A stretch of 50,222 nt of DNA from NCBI GenBank assembly GCA_049964655.1, contig JBMFXC010000008.1:1-50222 (forward strand). The letters are read 5' to 3'. Under the pieces are notes generated by a model. It ran no database searches. It worked only from the letters and a program-made list of their open reading frames with translations, and had not been told where the DNA came from. Origin of the DNA: JAJZJT01 sp049964655. Lineage in GTDB: Bacteria > Actinomycetota > Acidimicrobiia > Acidimicrobiales > RAAP-2. The stretch's first letter is position 1. Every line of letters starts with the position of its first letter. Shown one piece after another: positions 6,960-16,052 of the stretch. Both the position numbers and the translations under genes were made by a program.

Positions 6960-8882
6960 TCACGTGCGCCCCTCCCTCACCCGGAGCCAGGCTACCAACT
7001 GCTCAGCAGCGGCACTCCCGGAGGCGGGGTCGTCGAGGCCGTGCAACCACGAGGCCACCCGGGCCACGTCGGCGACCAGGGTGGGGTCCGTCGCCGCGCT
7101 CCGGGCGAGCTCTCCGAGCGCACGACGGGCCGCGTTCCGGACCAGCTGGCGCACCACGTCCTCACCCGTGCCCACCGGCTCCTCGACAGCGAGCCGGGCG
7201 AGGAGGGCCCGGGCGGCCTCGGGCGCTGCAGTCAGTGCCTGGTGCAGGTCGTCGCTGACAGCCAGGGCTTCGAACGCTTCTCGCTGGACCTCGTCGAGGA
7301 AGAGCACGGCCTCGAGACGGGCGAAGACCTCCTCGGGCCGGTGGATGGCCAGGCGCAACGCCTCGAGGCCGGGACGGTACTCGGCTTGCGCCTCACCGGG
7401 CCGCCGAGCTCGCCCCCGACCACCGCCCGGCACCTCGTCTCCGGTCGCCCACCCGTCGTCCTCCGGCGGCTCGTCGTCGGGCGCAGGCCCCCACCCACCG
7501 CCTGCCGCCCCCTCCCGCTGGCTCCTGCGCCCGTCGGACGCCGTCGATCGGGCTCGGGGCTGGCCGGGACCGTCGTGGCGACCGTCCCCGGGCGGCGGTA
7601 CGCCGCGACGAACGGTCTCGAGGCGACGACGCAGCGCAGCCGGATCGAGCCGGCACCGTTCCGCGATCGTCATCACGTACTGGTCGCGCACCAGGTCGTC
7701 GGGGTGCTCGGCCACAGCTGCCAGCGAGGCATCGGCCGCCCGGGCCCGGCCCTCGGCTGTCGAGAGGTCCGCCGCGCCGAGCACCCGCTCCACGCGGAAC
7801 TGCAGGAAGGGTCGGGCCTCGGCCACCGCCCGGCGCAAGGCCTCGGGGTCGCTCCTGGCCACCTCGGCCGGATCCGAGCCCGGAGGGAGCGCGGCCACGG
7901 CGACGTCGACCTCGTGCCGGCGCTCCCACTCGTAGAACCGTCCGGCAGCCGACTGGCCGGCGCCGTCGGCGTCGAAGGCCAGGACCACTCGCCGGGCGAA
8001 GTTGCGAAGCAGACGGAAGTGCTCGTCGCCGAGGGCTGTCCCGCAGGTGGCGACCGCCCGCTCGACCCCGCTCTGGAAGAAGCCGACCACATCGGTGTAG
8101 CCCTCGCAGACAACGACCTCGCCGGTCCGGATGATGTCGTCCTTGGCCCAGTTGAGGGCGTAGAGCACCCGGCGCTTGGCATAGACGGACGTCTCCGTCG
8201 AGTTCTTGTACTTGGCCGGGTCGGCGCTACCGGGCAGCACCCGCCCGCCGAAAGCGATCGGGCGCCCCGAGGGATCGCACACCGGGAAGATCACCCGGGC
8301 CCGGAACGCGTCCTGCAGGCGACCGCGGCGATTGACGAAGCCCAGGCCAGTGCCGGTAGCCAGGCGTTCGTCGAGGCCGAGGGCGTGGCAACAAGCGTCC
8401 CACAGGTCGGGCGCCCAGCCGAGGCGGAACCGTCGGACGGTGTCGCCGTCATAGCCGCGCGACCGCAGGTAGTCGCGCGCCGGGCCAGCGTCCGGTCCAC
8501 CCATCAGGCGCTCGTGGTACCACTGGGTGGCGCGCTCGAGGACCGCCAGCAGCTCGCGCCGGTCCCGGGCGCCGGCGCTCGCTGCCTCGTCCTCGTGGAG
8601 GGCGATGCCCGCCCGGTCGGCCAGCAGCCGGACGGCGTCTGCGAAGTCGAGGTGCTCCACCTCGCGAACGAAGGTGATGACGTCACCAGAAGCCTGGCAC
8701 CCGAAGCAGTAGTAGAAGCCCTCTTCGGCATTGACGCTGAACGACGGGGTCTTCTCGGTGTGGAACGGGCACAGGCCCACCCACCGGCGGCCCTGTCGCT
8801 TCAGGGCAGCGTGCTCGCCCACCAGGGCGACGATGTCCGTCGCCGCCCGGACCTGGGCCACCTCATCGTCGGGAATGGCCAT
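6960..8882 (-). CDS. dnaG: DNA primase DnaG
   Basis: 640 residues. The N-terminal CHC2 zinc finger has C38, H41, C59 and C62 ('GLCPFHTEKTPSF...YYCFGCQASGD'). The catalytic core with TOPRIM acidic motifs follows ('VVVCEGYTDVVGFFQSG', 'VVLAFDADGAGQSAAGR'), then a less conserved Pro/Arg/Gly-rich linker (about 430-500) and a DnaB-binding C-terminal helical region. It makes RNA primers at the replication fork. It lies between ppdK and rpoD on the same strand; the 54-bp space to the ppdK stop could hold its promoter, but I see no clear hexamers. Confidence 0.97.
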   Translation of the reverse strand: MAIPDDEVAQVRAATDIVALVGEHAALKRQGRRWVGLCPFHTEKTPSFSVNAEEGFYYCFGCQASGDVITFVREVEHLDFADAVRLLADRAGIALHEDEAASAGARDRRELLAVLERATQWYHERLMGGPDAGPARDYLRSRGYDGDTVRRFRLGWAPDLWDACCHALGLDERLATGTGLGFVNRRGRLQDAFRARVIFPVCDPSGRPIAFGGRVLPGSADPAKYKNSTETSVYAKRRVLYALNWAKDDIIRTGEVVVCEGYTDVVGFFQSGVERAVATCGTALGDEHFRLLRNFARRVVLAFDADGAGQSAAGRFYEWERRHEVDVAVAALPPGSDPAEVARSDPEALRRAVAEARPFLQFRVERVLGAADLSTAEGRARAADASLAAVAEHPDDLVRDQYVMTIAERCRLDPAALRRRLETVRRGVPPPGDGRHDGPGQPRARSTASDGRRSQREGAAGGGWGPAPDDEPPEDDGWATGDEVPGGGRGRARRPGEAQAEYRPGLEALRLAIHRPEEVFARLEAVLFLDEVQREAFEALAVSDDLHQALTAAPEAARALLARLAVEEPVGTGEDVVRQLVRNAARRALGELARSAATDPTLVADVARVASWLHGLDDPASGSAAAEQLVAWLRVREGRT

Positions 8883-8936
8883 CGCAGACGACCGTAGCGG
8901 CCGGAGGCTCCCTCCGGGCCAACCGCAGAGGTGGGC

Positions 8937-11907
8937 CTAGCGCGTCCGCTTGGCCGGGGCCGCCTGCTTGGCGGAGGTACCACCGGCTCGCTTGGCCGGG
9001 GCTGCCCCACCGGCTCGCTTGGCCCGGGCTGCCTGCTTGGCGGAGGCACCACCGGCTCGCTTGGCCGGGGCTGCCTNNNNNNNNNNNNNNNNNNNNNNNN
9101 NNNNNNNNNNNNNNNNNNNNNNNNNNNNNNNNNNNNNNNNNNNNNNNNNNNNNNNNNNNNNNNNNNNNNNNNNNNNGCTTGGCCGGGGCTGCCCCACCAG
9201 TGCCCGCTCCGGCGTCCGTGTGGGCCCTCGTCGCTCCGGCCAGCACGGCGTGGGCGGCGGCCAGACGGGCGATCGGCACCCGGAAGGGCGAACAGCTCAC
9301 GTAGTCGACGCCGGCGCGGGCAAAGGTGAGGATCGACTCGGGATCACCGCCGTGCTCGCCGCACACTCCAACCTTGAGACCCGGCCGGGTGGCCCGGCCT
9401 CGCTCGACGCCCAGACGGACCAGTTCACCCACCCCGTCAGGGTCGACCGTCTCGAAGGGGTTCCGGGGCAGGAGACCTTGCTCGAGGTAGGCGGCCATCA
9501 TCCGGCCCTCGACGTCGTCACGGCTGAAGCCGAAGGTCATCTGGGTGAGGTCGTTGGTGCCGAAGGAGAAGAAGTCGGCGACCTCGGCGATGTCACCGGC
9601 GCGCAGGGCGGCGCGAGGGGTCTCGATCATGGTGCCGATCGACACCTCGAGCACGCCCCGCCGCGAGGAACCCGGGCTCGTCCGCCCGCGGCCTCCGCGT
9701 CCCCGGGCTGTCGGGGCTGTGCTGGCAGCGGCCACTGCGTCCTCTACCCAGGATCGGGCGAGCGCCAGCTCCTCTCGGGACACCGTCAGGGGGATCATGA
9801 TCTCGACGATCGGGTGGCCGCCGGCCGCCACACGGTCGAGGGCGGCCTCCATGAGGGCTCGGACCTGCATGGCGTAGAGGCCCGGCTTCAGCACCCCGAG
9901 GCGGACGCCCCGGGTGCCGAGCATGGGGTTGAACTCGTGCCACGTCTTGGCGGCGGCGAACAGCCGGTCCTCCTCGGCCGTCAGTCCGACGGTGGCCTCC
10001 TTGATAGCCAGCTCGGCGGTGTCGGGCAGGAACTCGTGCAGCGGCGGGTCGAGGAGGCGGACCGTCACCGGCAGACCGTCCATCGCCTCGAGGATGGACA
10101 CGAAGTCGGCCTTCTGGGCCACGCGCAACGCCTCGAGGGCGTCGGTCTCCTCGGCCTTGGTGTCGGCCAGGATCATCCGGCGCACGATGGGCAGGCGGTC
10201 CTCGGCGAGGAACATGTGCTCAGTCCGGCACAAGCCGATCCCCTCGGCGCCGTGGCGTCGAGCGTTGGTGGCATCAGGCCCGTTGTCGGCGTTCGCCCGG
10301 ACGCCGAGCTGGCCGGCGCGCAACTCGTCGGCCCACGCCAGGATGGTGTCGAACTCGGGTGGCGTCACCCCCTGGGTAAGCGGTACCTGTCCGAGGACGA
10401 CCGTCCCGGACGTGCCGTCCACCGAGATCCAGTCGCCCTGGTGGACGAGCGTGTCCCCCACGACGAAGCCGTCGGCCACGATCCGCACCGCCTCGGCACC
10501 GACCACGGCCGGCTTGCCCCAGCCTCGGGCGACCACCGCGGCGTGGCTCACCAGGCCGCCCCGTGCGGTGAGGATGCCTTCGGCGGCCAACATGCCGTGG
10601 ACGTCCTCGGGAGAGGTCTCGCTGCGCACCAAGACGACCTGCTCGCCCCGCTTGGCCGCCGCCTCGGCATCGTCGGCGGTCAGGTAGACACGACCGACCG
10701 CCGCTCCGGGCGAGGCACCAAGCCCCGAGGTCAGCACCTGGTGGCCCGAGCCGGCGAACTGCGGGTGGAGCACCTGGTCGAGGTGGTCACCGGTGATGCG
10801 GGCGACGGCCTCGGCCCGGGTGAGCTTGATGGCCCGGTCCTTGGTCATGTCGACGGCCATCTTGAGGGCGGCACGCCCGGTGCGCTTGCCGACGCGGGTC
10901 TGGAGCATCCAGAGCTTGCCCTGCTCGATGGTGAACTCGGTGTCGCACATGTCGCGGTAGTGGCGCTCGAGCCGGGCGAAGATGTCGAGCAGCTCGTCGT
11001 GGATGGCCGGGAAGAGCTTCTTCAACGCCGACAGGGGCTGGGTGTTGCGGATGCCGGCGACCACGTCCTCGCCCTGGGCGTTGACCAAGAAGTCGCCGTA
11101 CTCTCCCGTCGCCCCGGTCGCCGGGTCGCGAGTGAAGCCCACCCCCGTGCCCGAACGGTCGTCGCGGTTGCCGAACACCATGGCCTGCACGTTGACCGCC
11201 GTGCCGAGGTCGTGGGAGATCCGCTCCCGCACCCGGTAGGCGATCGCCCGGGGCCCGTTCCAGGACGAGAACACCGCGTCGACGGCGCCACGGAGCTGCT
11301 CGTCGGGATCTTGGGGGAAGGGCTTGCCGGTGTGGCGCTCGACGATCTGCTGGTAGGCATCCACGAGGTAGGTGAGCAGTTCGACGGGGATGCCAGCGTC
11401 CGACGCCGTGCCGGCCAGCTCCTTGGCCGCCTCCAGCAGGGTGTCGAACTCCTCGCCGGGGATGCCGAGGACGATCCGGCCGTACATGGCCACGAACCGG
11501 CGGTAGGAGTCGTAGGCGAAGCGACGGTCGCTCGTCTGGCGGGCCAACCCCTCGACCGACCGGTCGTTCAGGCCCAGGTTGAGGACCGTGTCCATCATGC
11601 CCGGCATCGAGAACATGGCCCCCGAGCGCACCGAGACGAGCAGGGGGTCCTTCGCATCGCCGATGCGCTTGCCCATCTTCCGCTCGAGCCGCGCTCGCGC
11701 CCGGACGACCTCGTCCCACAGCCCCTCGGGCCACCCGCCGGCCATGGTGGCCCGGCAGGCCTCCGTGGAAATGGTGAAGCCCGGGGGTACCGGCAGCCCG
11801 AGCACGGACGTCATCTCGGCCAGGTTTGCCCCCTTGCCCCCGAGCAGCTCCTTGAGCTCCATGGGCGGCTTCGGGTGGTTGTGGTCGAAGTCGAAGACGA
11901 ACGGCAT
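8937..11907 (-). CDS. ppdK: Pyruvate, phosphate dikinase with a Lys/Ala/Pro-rich repeat tail
   Basis: Interconverts pyruvate + ATP + Pi and PEP + AMP + PPi. The start at 11907 ('MPFVFDFDHNHPKPPMEL') has AGGAGAG 9 bases upstream. The ATP-grasp domain comes first, then the swivelling His domain with catalytic H455 in 'RGGLVSHAAVVARGWG', then the PEP/pyruvate barrel with 'GVCGEHGGD'. Position 453, usually the Thr target of the PDRP regulatory protein, is Val. A 20-30 residue insertion rich in Arg/Gly lies in the barrel ('TAPTARGRGGRGRTSPGSSR'). The core ends near 'AGATRAHTDAGAGTGG', then a basic tail with AAPAKRAGG(A/T)SAKQ repeats leads to a TAG at 8937. The 100-N gap breaks the frame; a true gap of length 3n restores it. 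Confidence 0.95.
8940..9200. repeat. Repeat array encoding the ppdK tail, interrupted by a scaffold gap (9077-9176)
   Basis: Coding units of 14 codons (AAPAKRAGGASAKQ and close variants) and 9 codons (AARAKRAGG) are visible on both sides of the gap. The N run is a placeholder. Continuity of the tail frame requires the missing length to be a multiple of three. Confidence 0.9.
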
Positions 11908-11973
11908 CGAGGCGACTCTCCTGGTAGGCGGACCGGCGGCCGGCGAGGCACGCGACCGGACGAGCCTATCCGC

Positions 11974-12045
11974 CCCGCTCAGGCTGGCCCACCCGCTCAG
12001 GCTGGCCCACCCGCTCAGGCTGGCCCACCCGCTCAGGCTGGCCCC
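11974..12045. repeat. Four copies of an 18-bp repeat at the glyS 3' end
   Basis: Unit CCCGCTCAGGCTGGCCCA at 11974, 11992, 12010 and 12028. The last copy contains the glyS stop codon and last two codons; the other three fill most of the glyS-ppdK intergenic space, so each repeats a stop codon downstream of the real one. Confidence 0.97.
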
Positions 12046-13421
12046 ATCCTCCGCTGGATCTCCTCCACCACGGTGTCGATCGGCACGCGGACCTGTTCGG
12101 TGGTGTCGCGATCGCGGATGGTCACGGCTCCGTCCTCCAGCGAGTCGAAGTCGACGGTCACGCACCACGGCGTGCCGATCTCGTCCTGGCGGCGGTACCG
12201 CCGGCCGATGGACTGGGTCACGTCGTAGTCGCACATCACATGAGGCTGGAGGGCAGCGAGGACCGAGCGCGCCAGTGGCTCGAGGGTCTCCTTCTTGGAC
12301 AGGGGCAGCACGGCGACCTGGTAGGGAGCGAGCCGCGGATGGAGGGCGAGCACCGTACGGGGCTCCCCACCGACCTCGTCCTCGCGGTAGGCGGCGAGGA
12401 GGAAGGCCATCATGGTGCGGGTCGCTCCCGCTGCCGGCTCGATGACATAGGGGACGTAGCGCTCGCCGGTGGCCTGGTCGAAGTACTCGAGACGGGCCCC
12501 CGACGCGGCGGCGTGGGCCTTCAGGTCGTAGTCCGTACGGTTGGCGATGCCCTCGAGCTCGTCCCACCCCCAGGGGAACCGGAACTCGACATCCGCGGTG
12601 CCCGCCGAGTAGTGGGAGAGCTCCTCGGGGTCGTGGTGACGGAGGCGGAGGAGGTCCTCGGGGATGCCGAGCTCGACGTACCACCGGTACCGCTCGGTCA
12701 GCCAGTACTCGAACCAGGTGGCGGCATCTTCGGGAGGGACGAAGAACTCGAGCTCCATCTGCTCGAACTCGCGGGTCCGGAACACGAAGTTCTGCGGGGT
12801 GATCTCGTTGCGGAAGGACTTGCCGACCTGGGCGATCCCGAAGGGCGGTCGTTTGCGCGTCGTCTGGAGGACGTTGGCGAAGTTGATGAACATGCCCTGG
12901 GCCGTCTCGGGGCGCAGGTAGGCGACGGCGCCCTCGTCCTCGATCGGACCGGCGTGGGTCTTGAACATGAGGTTGAACGCTCGGGCTTCGGTGAACTCCC
13001 TCGAGCCGCAGTTCGGGCAGACCCCGTCGATCTTGTCCTGACGCCACCGCTGGTGGCACGAGCGGCAGTCGACGAGCGGGTCGGTGAAGTTGGCCAGATG
13101 GCCAGATGCCGCCCACACCGCTGGGGGTGTGAGGATGGAGGCGTCCAGGCCGACCACGTCGTCGCGGCGCTGCACCATGGCCTCCCACCAGGCGTTCTTC
13201 ACGTTGCGCAGGAGGTTGACCCCGAGCGGGCCGTAGTCGTAGGTGGAGCGGAACCCGCCGTAGATCTCGGCCGACTGGAAGATGAACCCGCGGCGCTTGC
13301 ACAGGCCCACCACCTTCTCCATCAGCTCCGGGCCTCCGGGCTCGGTGGCTTCGGGCTTGCCGCCGGGGTCGCTTCGGGCGTCGGCAGGTCCAGCGTCTGG
13401 GGGTCCGGGGTGGTCAGCCAT
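12033..13421 (-). CDS. glyS: Glycyl-tRNA synthetase (class II, dimeric type)
   Basis: 462 residues. Class II motifs are present: motif 1 region ('YDYGPLGVNLLRNVKNAWW'), motif 2 ('FRNEITPQNFVFRTREFEQMELEFF') and the C-terminal anticodon-binding domain ('YQVAVLPLSKKETLEPLA'). A zinc knuckle is seen as 'CRSCHQRW' and 'CPNCGS'. It charges tRNA-Gly. The first about 30 residues are Pro/Gly/Glu-rich and not conserved-looking. On the minus strand TACGAT lies 8 bases before the ATG, which suggests a leaderless transcript. I use glyS loosely: this is the single-chain alpha2 form, sometimes called glyQS or grs1. Confidence 0.95.
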   Translation of the reverse strand: MADHPGPPDAGPADARSDPGGKPEATEPGGPELMEKVVGLCKRRGFIFQSAEIYGGFRSTYDYGPLGVNLLRNVKNAWWEAMVQRRDDVVGLDASILTPPAVWAASGHLANFTDPLVDCRSCHQRWRQDKIDGVCPNCGSREFTEARAFNLMFKTHAGPIEDEGAVAYLRPETAQGMFINFANVLQTTRKRPPFGIAQVGKSFRNEITPQNFVFRTREFEQMELEFFVPPEDAATWFEYWLTERYRWYVELGIPEDLLRLRHHDPEELSHYSAGTADVEFRFPWGWDELEGIANRTDYDLKAHAAASGARLEYFDQATGERYVPYVIEPAAGATRTMMAFLLAAYREDEVGGEPRTVLALHPRLAPYQVAVLPLSKKETLEPLARSVLAALQPHVMCDYDVTQSIGRRYRRQDEIGTPWCVTVDFDSLEDGAVTIRDRDTTEQVRVPIDTVVEEIQRRMGPA

Positions 13422-13442
13422 CGCCGTGCATCGTAGGGAAGA

Positions 13443-14603
13443 TCACGCCGGCTCGCCGACGGCCTCCGGGAGGAGACGGGCGGTCACCGTGTTGGCGAGG
13501 AGACGGCCGCGGACGGTGAGCACGGCCCGGTCCCCGCGCCGCTCCACCAGCCCCGCGAGCTCGGACGTGTCGGGGAGGGCGGCGACCGGGACCCCCGCCG
13601 GGGTCCGCAGGGCGAGCGCCAAGCGTTCGAACGCCCGCTGGCGGACGTCGAGCACCTCGGCCCCGGCCGTCGGGTCGACCTCGGCCTGGATGGCACGGAC
13701 GAACCGCTCGGGCGTACGCAGGTTCCACCATCGCCGCCCGGCCCGGTGGGAGTGGGCCGCCGAGCCGATGCCCCGGTAGTCACCCTGTGCCCAGTAGAGC
13801 TGGTTGTGCCGGCACTGGTGGCCGGGTCGCGCCCAGTTGGAGATCTCCTCCCAGGCATACCCGGCGGCCTCGAGCACGGCGTCGGTGCGCTCGTACCGGT
13901 CGGCCTGGACGTCCTCGTCGGGGTGCCGGGCGGGATGGCGGGCGAGCGGGGTGCCCGGCTCGACGGTGAGGGCGTAGGCGCTGAGATGGGGCGGCGGCCG
14001 GTCGAGGCCGAGCACGTCACCCAGGCTCCGCTCCCAGTCGGTGTCGGTCTCTCCTGCCCCGCCGAAGATGAGGTCGAGGTTCCACGAGGCGAACCCGGCC
14101 GCGCCGACGAGTGCCGCGGCGGCCAGGGCCGTCCCGGGCTGATGGCGACGACCGAGGCCACCCAGCACCCGGGGGGAGGTCGACTGCACACCCAGCGAGA
14201 TCCGAGTCACTCCGGCCCCAAGGTAGGCATCGAGGAGCTCGGCGGTGACGTCCTCGGGGTTGCACTCGACGGTGACCTCGCAGCCCGGAGCCCGCACGAT
14301 GGCGTCGAGGACCGCGGTCAGCAGGTGCGCCGGCAACCGAGACGGCGTCCCACCGCCGAAGAAGACCGACGTGGCCTCGGGCAGGCCCTCCTCGATGACG
14401 GCTCGGCGGACCTCGGTGACGCACGCGTCGGCATAGGAGACCATCAGATGGTCGCGGTCGACGTAGGTGGCAAATGCGCAGTAGTCGCACCGGCTGGCAC
14501 AGAACGGCACGTGGACGTAGACACCGAACGCCCCACGGTCGCCCACGGCCTCGGAGGTGCTCACCGGCTCTCCGCTGCGGCCGCCGGCGTCGGGGGTGCT
14601 CAC
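13443..14603 (-). CDS. hemW: Radical SAM heme chaperone HemW (HemN-like)
   Basis: About 386 residues from the GTG at 14603, or 373 from the GTG at 14564. The radical SAM motif CX3CX2C is in 'HVPFCASRCDYCAFATYV', followed by 'VFFGGGTPSRLP' and the HemN-type C-terminal domain. HemW binds heme and an Fe-S cluster and delivers heme to proteins; it lacks the extra features of true coproporphyrinogen dehydrogenase. The upstream GTG overlaps the phr TGA (GTGA). A 39-bp duplication has copied the phr end, its GGAGA ribosome-binding site and this GTG, so two equal in-frame starts exist 13 codons apart. Confidence 0.92.
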   Translation of the reverse strand: MSTPDAGGRSGEPVSTSEAVGDRGAFGVYVHVPFCASRCDYCAFATYVDRDHLMVSYADACVTEVRRAVIEEGLPEATSVFFGGGTPSRLPAHLLTAVLDAIVRAPGCEVTVECNPEDVTAELLDAYLGAGVTRISLGVQSTSPRVLGGLGRRHQPGTALAAAALVGAAGFASWNLDLIFGGAGETDTDWERSLGDVLGLDRPPPHLSAYALTVEPGTPLARHPARHPDEDVQADRYERTDAVLEAAGYAWEEISNWARPGHQCRHNQLYWAQGDYRGIGSAAHSHRAGRRWWNLRTPERFVRAIQAEVDPTAGAEVLDVRQRAFERLALALRTPAGVPVAALPDTSELAGLVERRGDRAVLTVRGRLLANTVTARLLPEAVGEPA

Positions 14604-14624
14604 CGGCTCTCCGCTGCGGCCGCC
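14556..14624. repeat. 39-bp-period duplication of the phr stop / hemW start junction
   Basis: Thirty identical bases at 14556-14585 and 14595-14624, spaced 39 bp (13 codons). On the minus strand each copy holds GGAGA, GCCG and GTGAGCACC, i.e. ribosome-binding site, stop/start overlap and first hemW codons. Confidence 0.95.
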
Positions 14625-16003
14625 GCCCGGCGCGCCTCGGCCCATCGGGCCAGCGCCTCGGCCCGCTCGGCAGCGTGGTCGACGATGGGCTCGGGGTACC
14701 CGAACCCGTCCACCTCGGGGACGTAGCGCCGTACGTAGGTGCCGTCGGGGTCGAACCGCGCTCGTTGGAGCACCGGGTTGAACACGCGATGGAAGGGCGC
14801 GGCGTCGGTGCCGGTGCCCGCCACCCACTGCCATCCGTGGTTGTTGGAGGCGATGTCGCCGTCGAACAGGTGGTCGAGGAACCAGCGGGCCCCTCGTCGC
14901 CAGTCGAGGTGGAGGTCCTTCACCAGCAGCGAGGCGGCGACCATGCGGACCCGGTTGTGCACCCATCCCTCGGCGAGGAGCTGGCGCATGCCGGCATCCA
15001 CGAGCGGGAACCCGGTGCGGCCCGTCGACCAGGCGGCAAAGCGGCGGTCCGCTTCGGGGCCGGTGTCCACCTGCACGTACCGACCGGCCTCCACCATGGG
15101 CTCCCAGGCCGAACGGGGGTGGTGTACGAGCACGTCGGCGTAGAACTCACGCCAGGCGAGCTCGGTGGTGAACGCTGCAGCACCCGACGCACGCTCCCCG
15201 ACAGGACGGCCGGCCCCTGGGCCGGTCGGGACCCTCCGTCCAGCGAGGCCGGCAAGGACCTGGCGCGGATGAAGGCACCCGAAGCGGAGGTACGGCGACA
15301 GGCGCGAGGTCCCGGCCAGGTCGGGGCGGTCCCGGTCACGGTCGTAGGTGTCGAGCCCGTCGTCGAGGAACTGCTCCAAGAGGGCGGTACCGGGCCGCGG
15401 TCCGGCCGCCGGGAGCACCGTCGCCGATGTCCCTCGGCCCACCCCACCCAGCACGTCCGTGCCGACATCGGACGGCGCATCCCGGAACCGCACGCTCCTC
15501 GGGCGACCGGTCGGCTCGGGCCACCCGTGGGCCTCCCACGCCCGGCGGAACGGGGTGAACACCGCAAACGGCCGACCGGCGGTGGTCCGCACCGACCCCG
15601 GCGCCACGGCGTACGGGCTCCCGACGGCGACGAGCCGCCGGCCTGCTCCGGCAAGTACCCGCTCGACGGCACGGTCCCGCCGCACGCCGGTGGGGGCGTG
15701 GTCGGAGGTGACGAAGACGAGCCGTGCGCCGACCTCGGCGGCCAGACGAGGAACGGCGACCGCTGCCGGGCCGGAGCGGAGGACGAGGTGCCCGTCGAGC
15801 TCGGCGTCGAGCGCGTCGACACAGCCGGCGATGAACCGGCATCGGTTGACCCCGGCGGCTGCGGCAAGGTCCGGCTCGACGACGAAGACCGGCGTGACCT
15901 GCCCGCCGACCGCGTTCGCCTCGGCGACCGCTGCCACCAGCGCCGGGTGGTCGTCCACCCGAAGGTCCCGCCGGAACCAAACGACGACCGTCGACCGGCT
16001 CAC
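14600..16003 (-). CDS. phr: Deoxyribodipyrimidine photolyase (cryptochrome/photolyase family)
   Basis: 467 residues. It begins 'MSRSTVVVWFRRDLRVDDHP', the photolyase N-terminal Rossmann domain; the FAD-binding C-terminal domain shows 'TSRLSPYLRFGCLHPRQVL', 'FTTELAWREFYADVL', 'GFPLVDAGMRQLLAEGWVHN' and 'SNNHGWQWVAGTGTDA'. It repairs UV cyclobutane pyrimidine dimers using blue light, which fits an organism exposed to light. It lies in the recO-phr-hemW-glyS run, with hemW coupled by overlap. The class (CPD versus 6-4) cannot be settled by eye; CPD class I is most likely. Confidence 0.94.
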   Translation of the reverse strand: MSRSTVVVWFRRDLRVDDHPALVAAVAEANAVGGQVTPVFVVEPDLAAAAGVNRCRFIAGCVDALDAELDGHLVLRSGPAAVAVPRLAAEVGARLVFVTSDHAPTGVRRDRAVERVLAGAGRRLVAVGSPYAVAPGSVRTTAGRPFAVFTPFRRAWEAHGWPEPTGRPRSVRFRDAPSDVGTDVLGGVGRGTSATVLPAAGPRPGTALLEQFLDDGLDTYDRDRDRPDLAGTSRLSPYLRFGCLHPRQVLAGLAGRRVPTGPGAGRPVGERASGAAAFTTELAWREFYADVLVHHPRSAWEPMVEAGRYVQVDTGPEADRRFAAWSTGRTGFPLVDAGMRQLLAEGWVHNRVRMVAASLLVKDLHLDWRRGARWFLDHLFDGDIASNNHGWQWVAGTGTDAAPFHRVFNPVLQRARFDPDGTYVRRYVPEVDGFGYPEPIVDHAAERAEALARWAEARRAAAAAESR

Positions 16004-16052
16004 CGGGCACCGGGGCCGGTCGACGGTGGGCGAAGAGCGACGGCGAGGGCCG

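Noticed and set aside
6045..8897. 950-residue plus-strand open frame opposite rpoD and dnaG
   Set aside because: It is the antisense of two clear housekeeping genes; very GC-rich DNA leaves long stop-free shadows, and its sequence is Ala/Ser/Arg/Pro-rich without domains.
8863..13302. A 1479-residue frame apparently fusing glyS-shadow sequence with ppdK
   Set aside because: The first about 465 residues are an out-of-frame reading of glyS; ppdK has its own start with AGGAGAG at 11907, and the end beyond the gap is in the wrong frame because the 100-N run is a placeholder.
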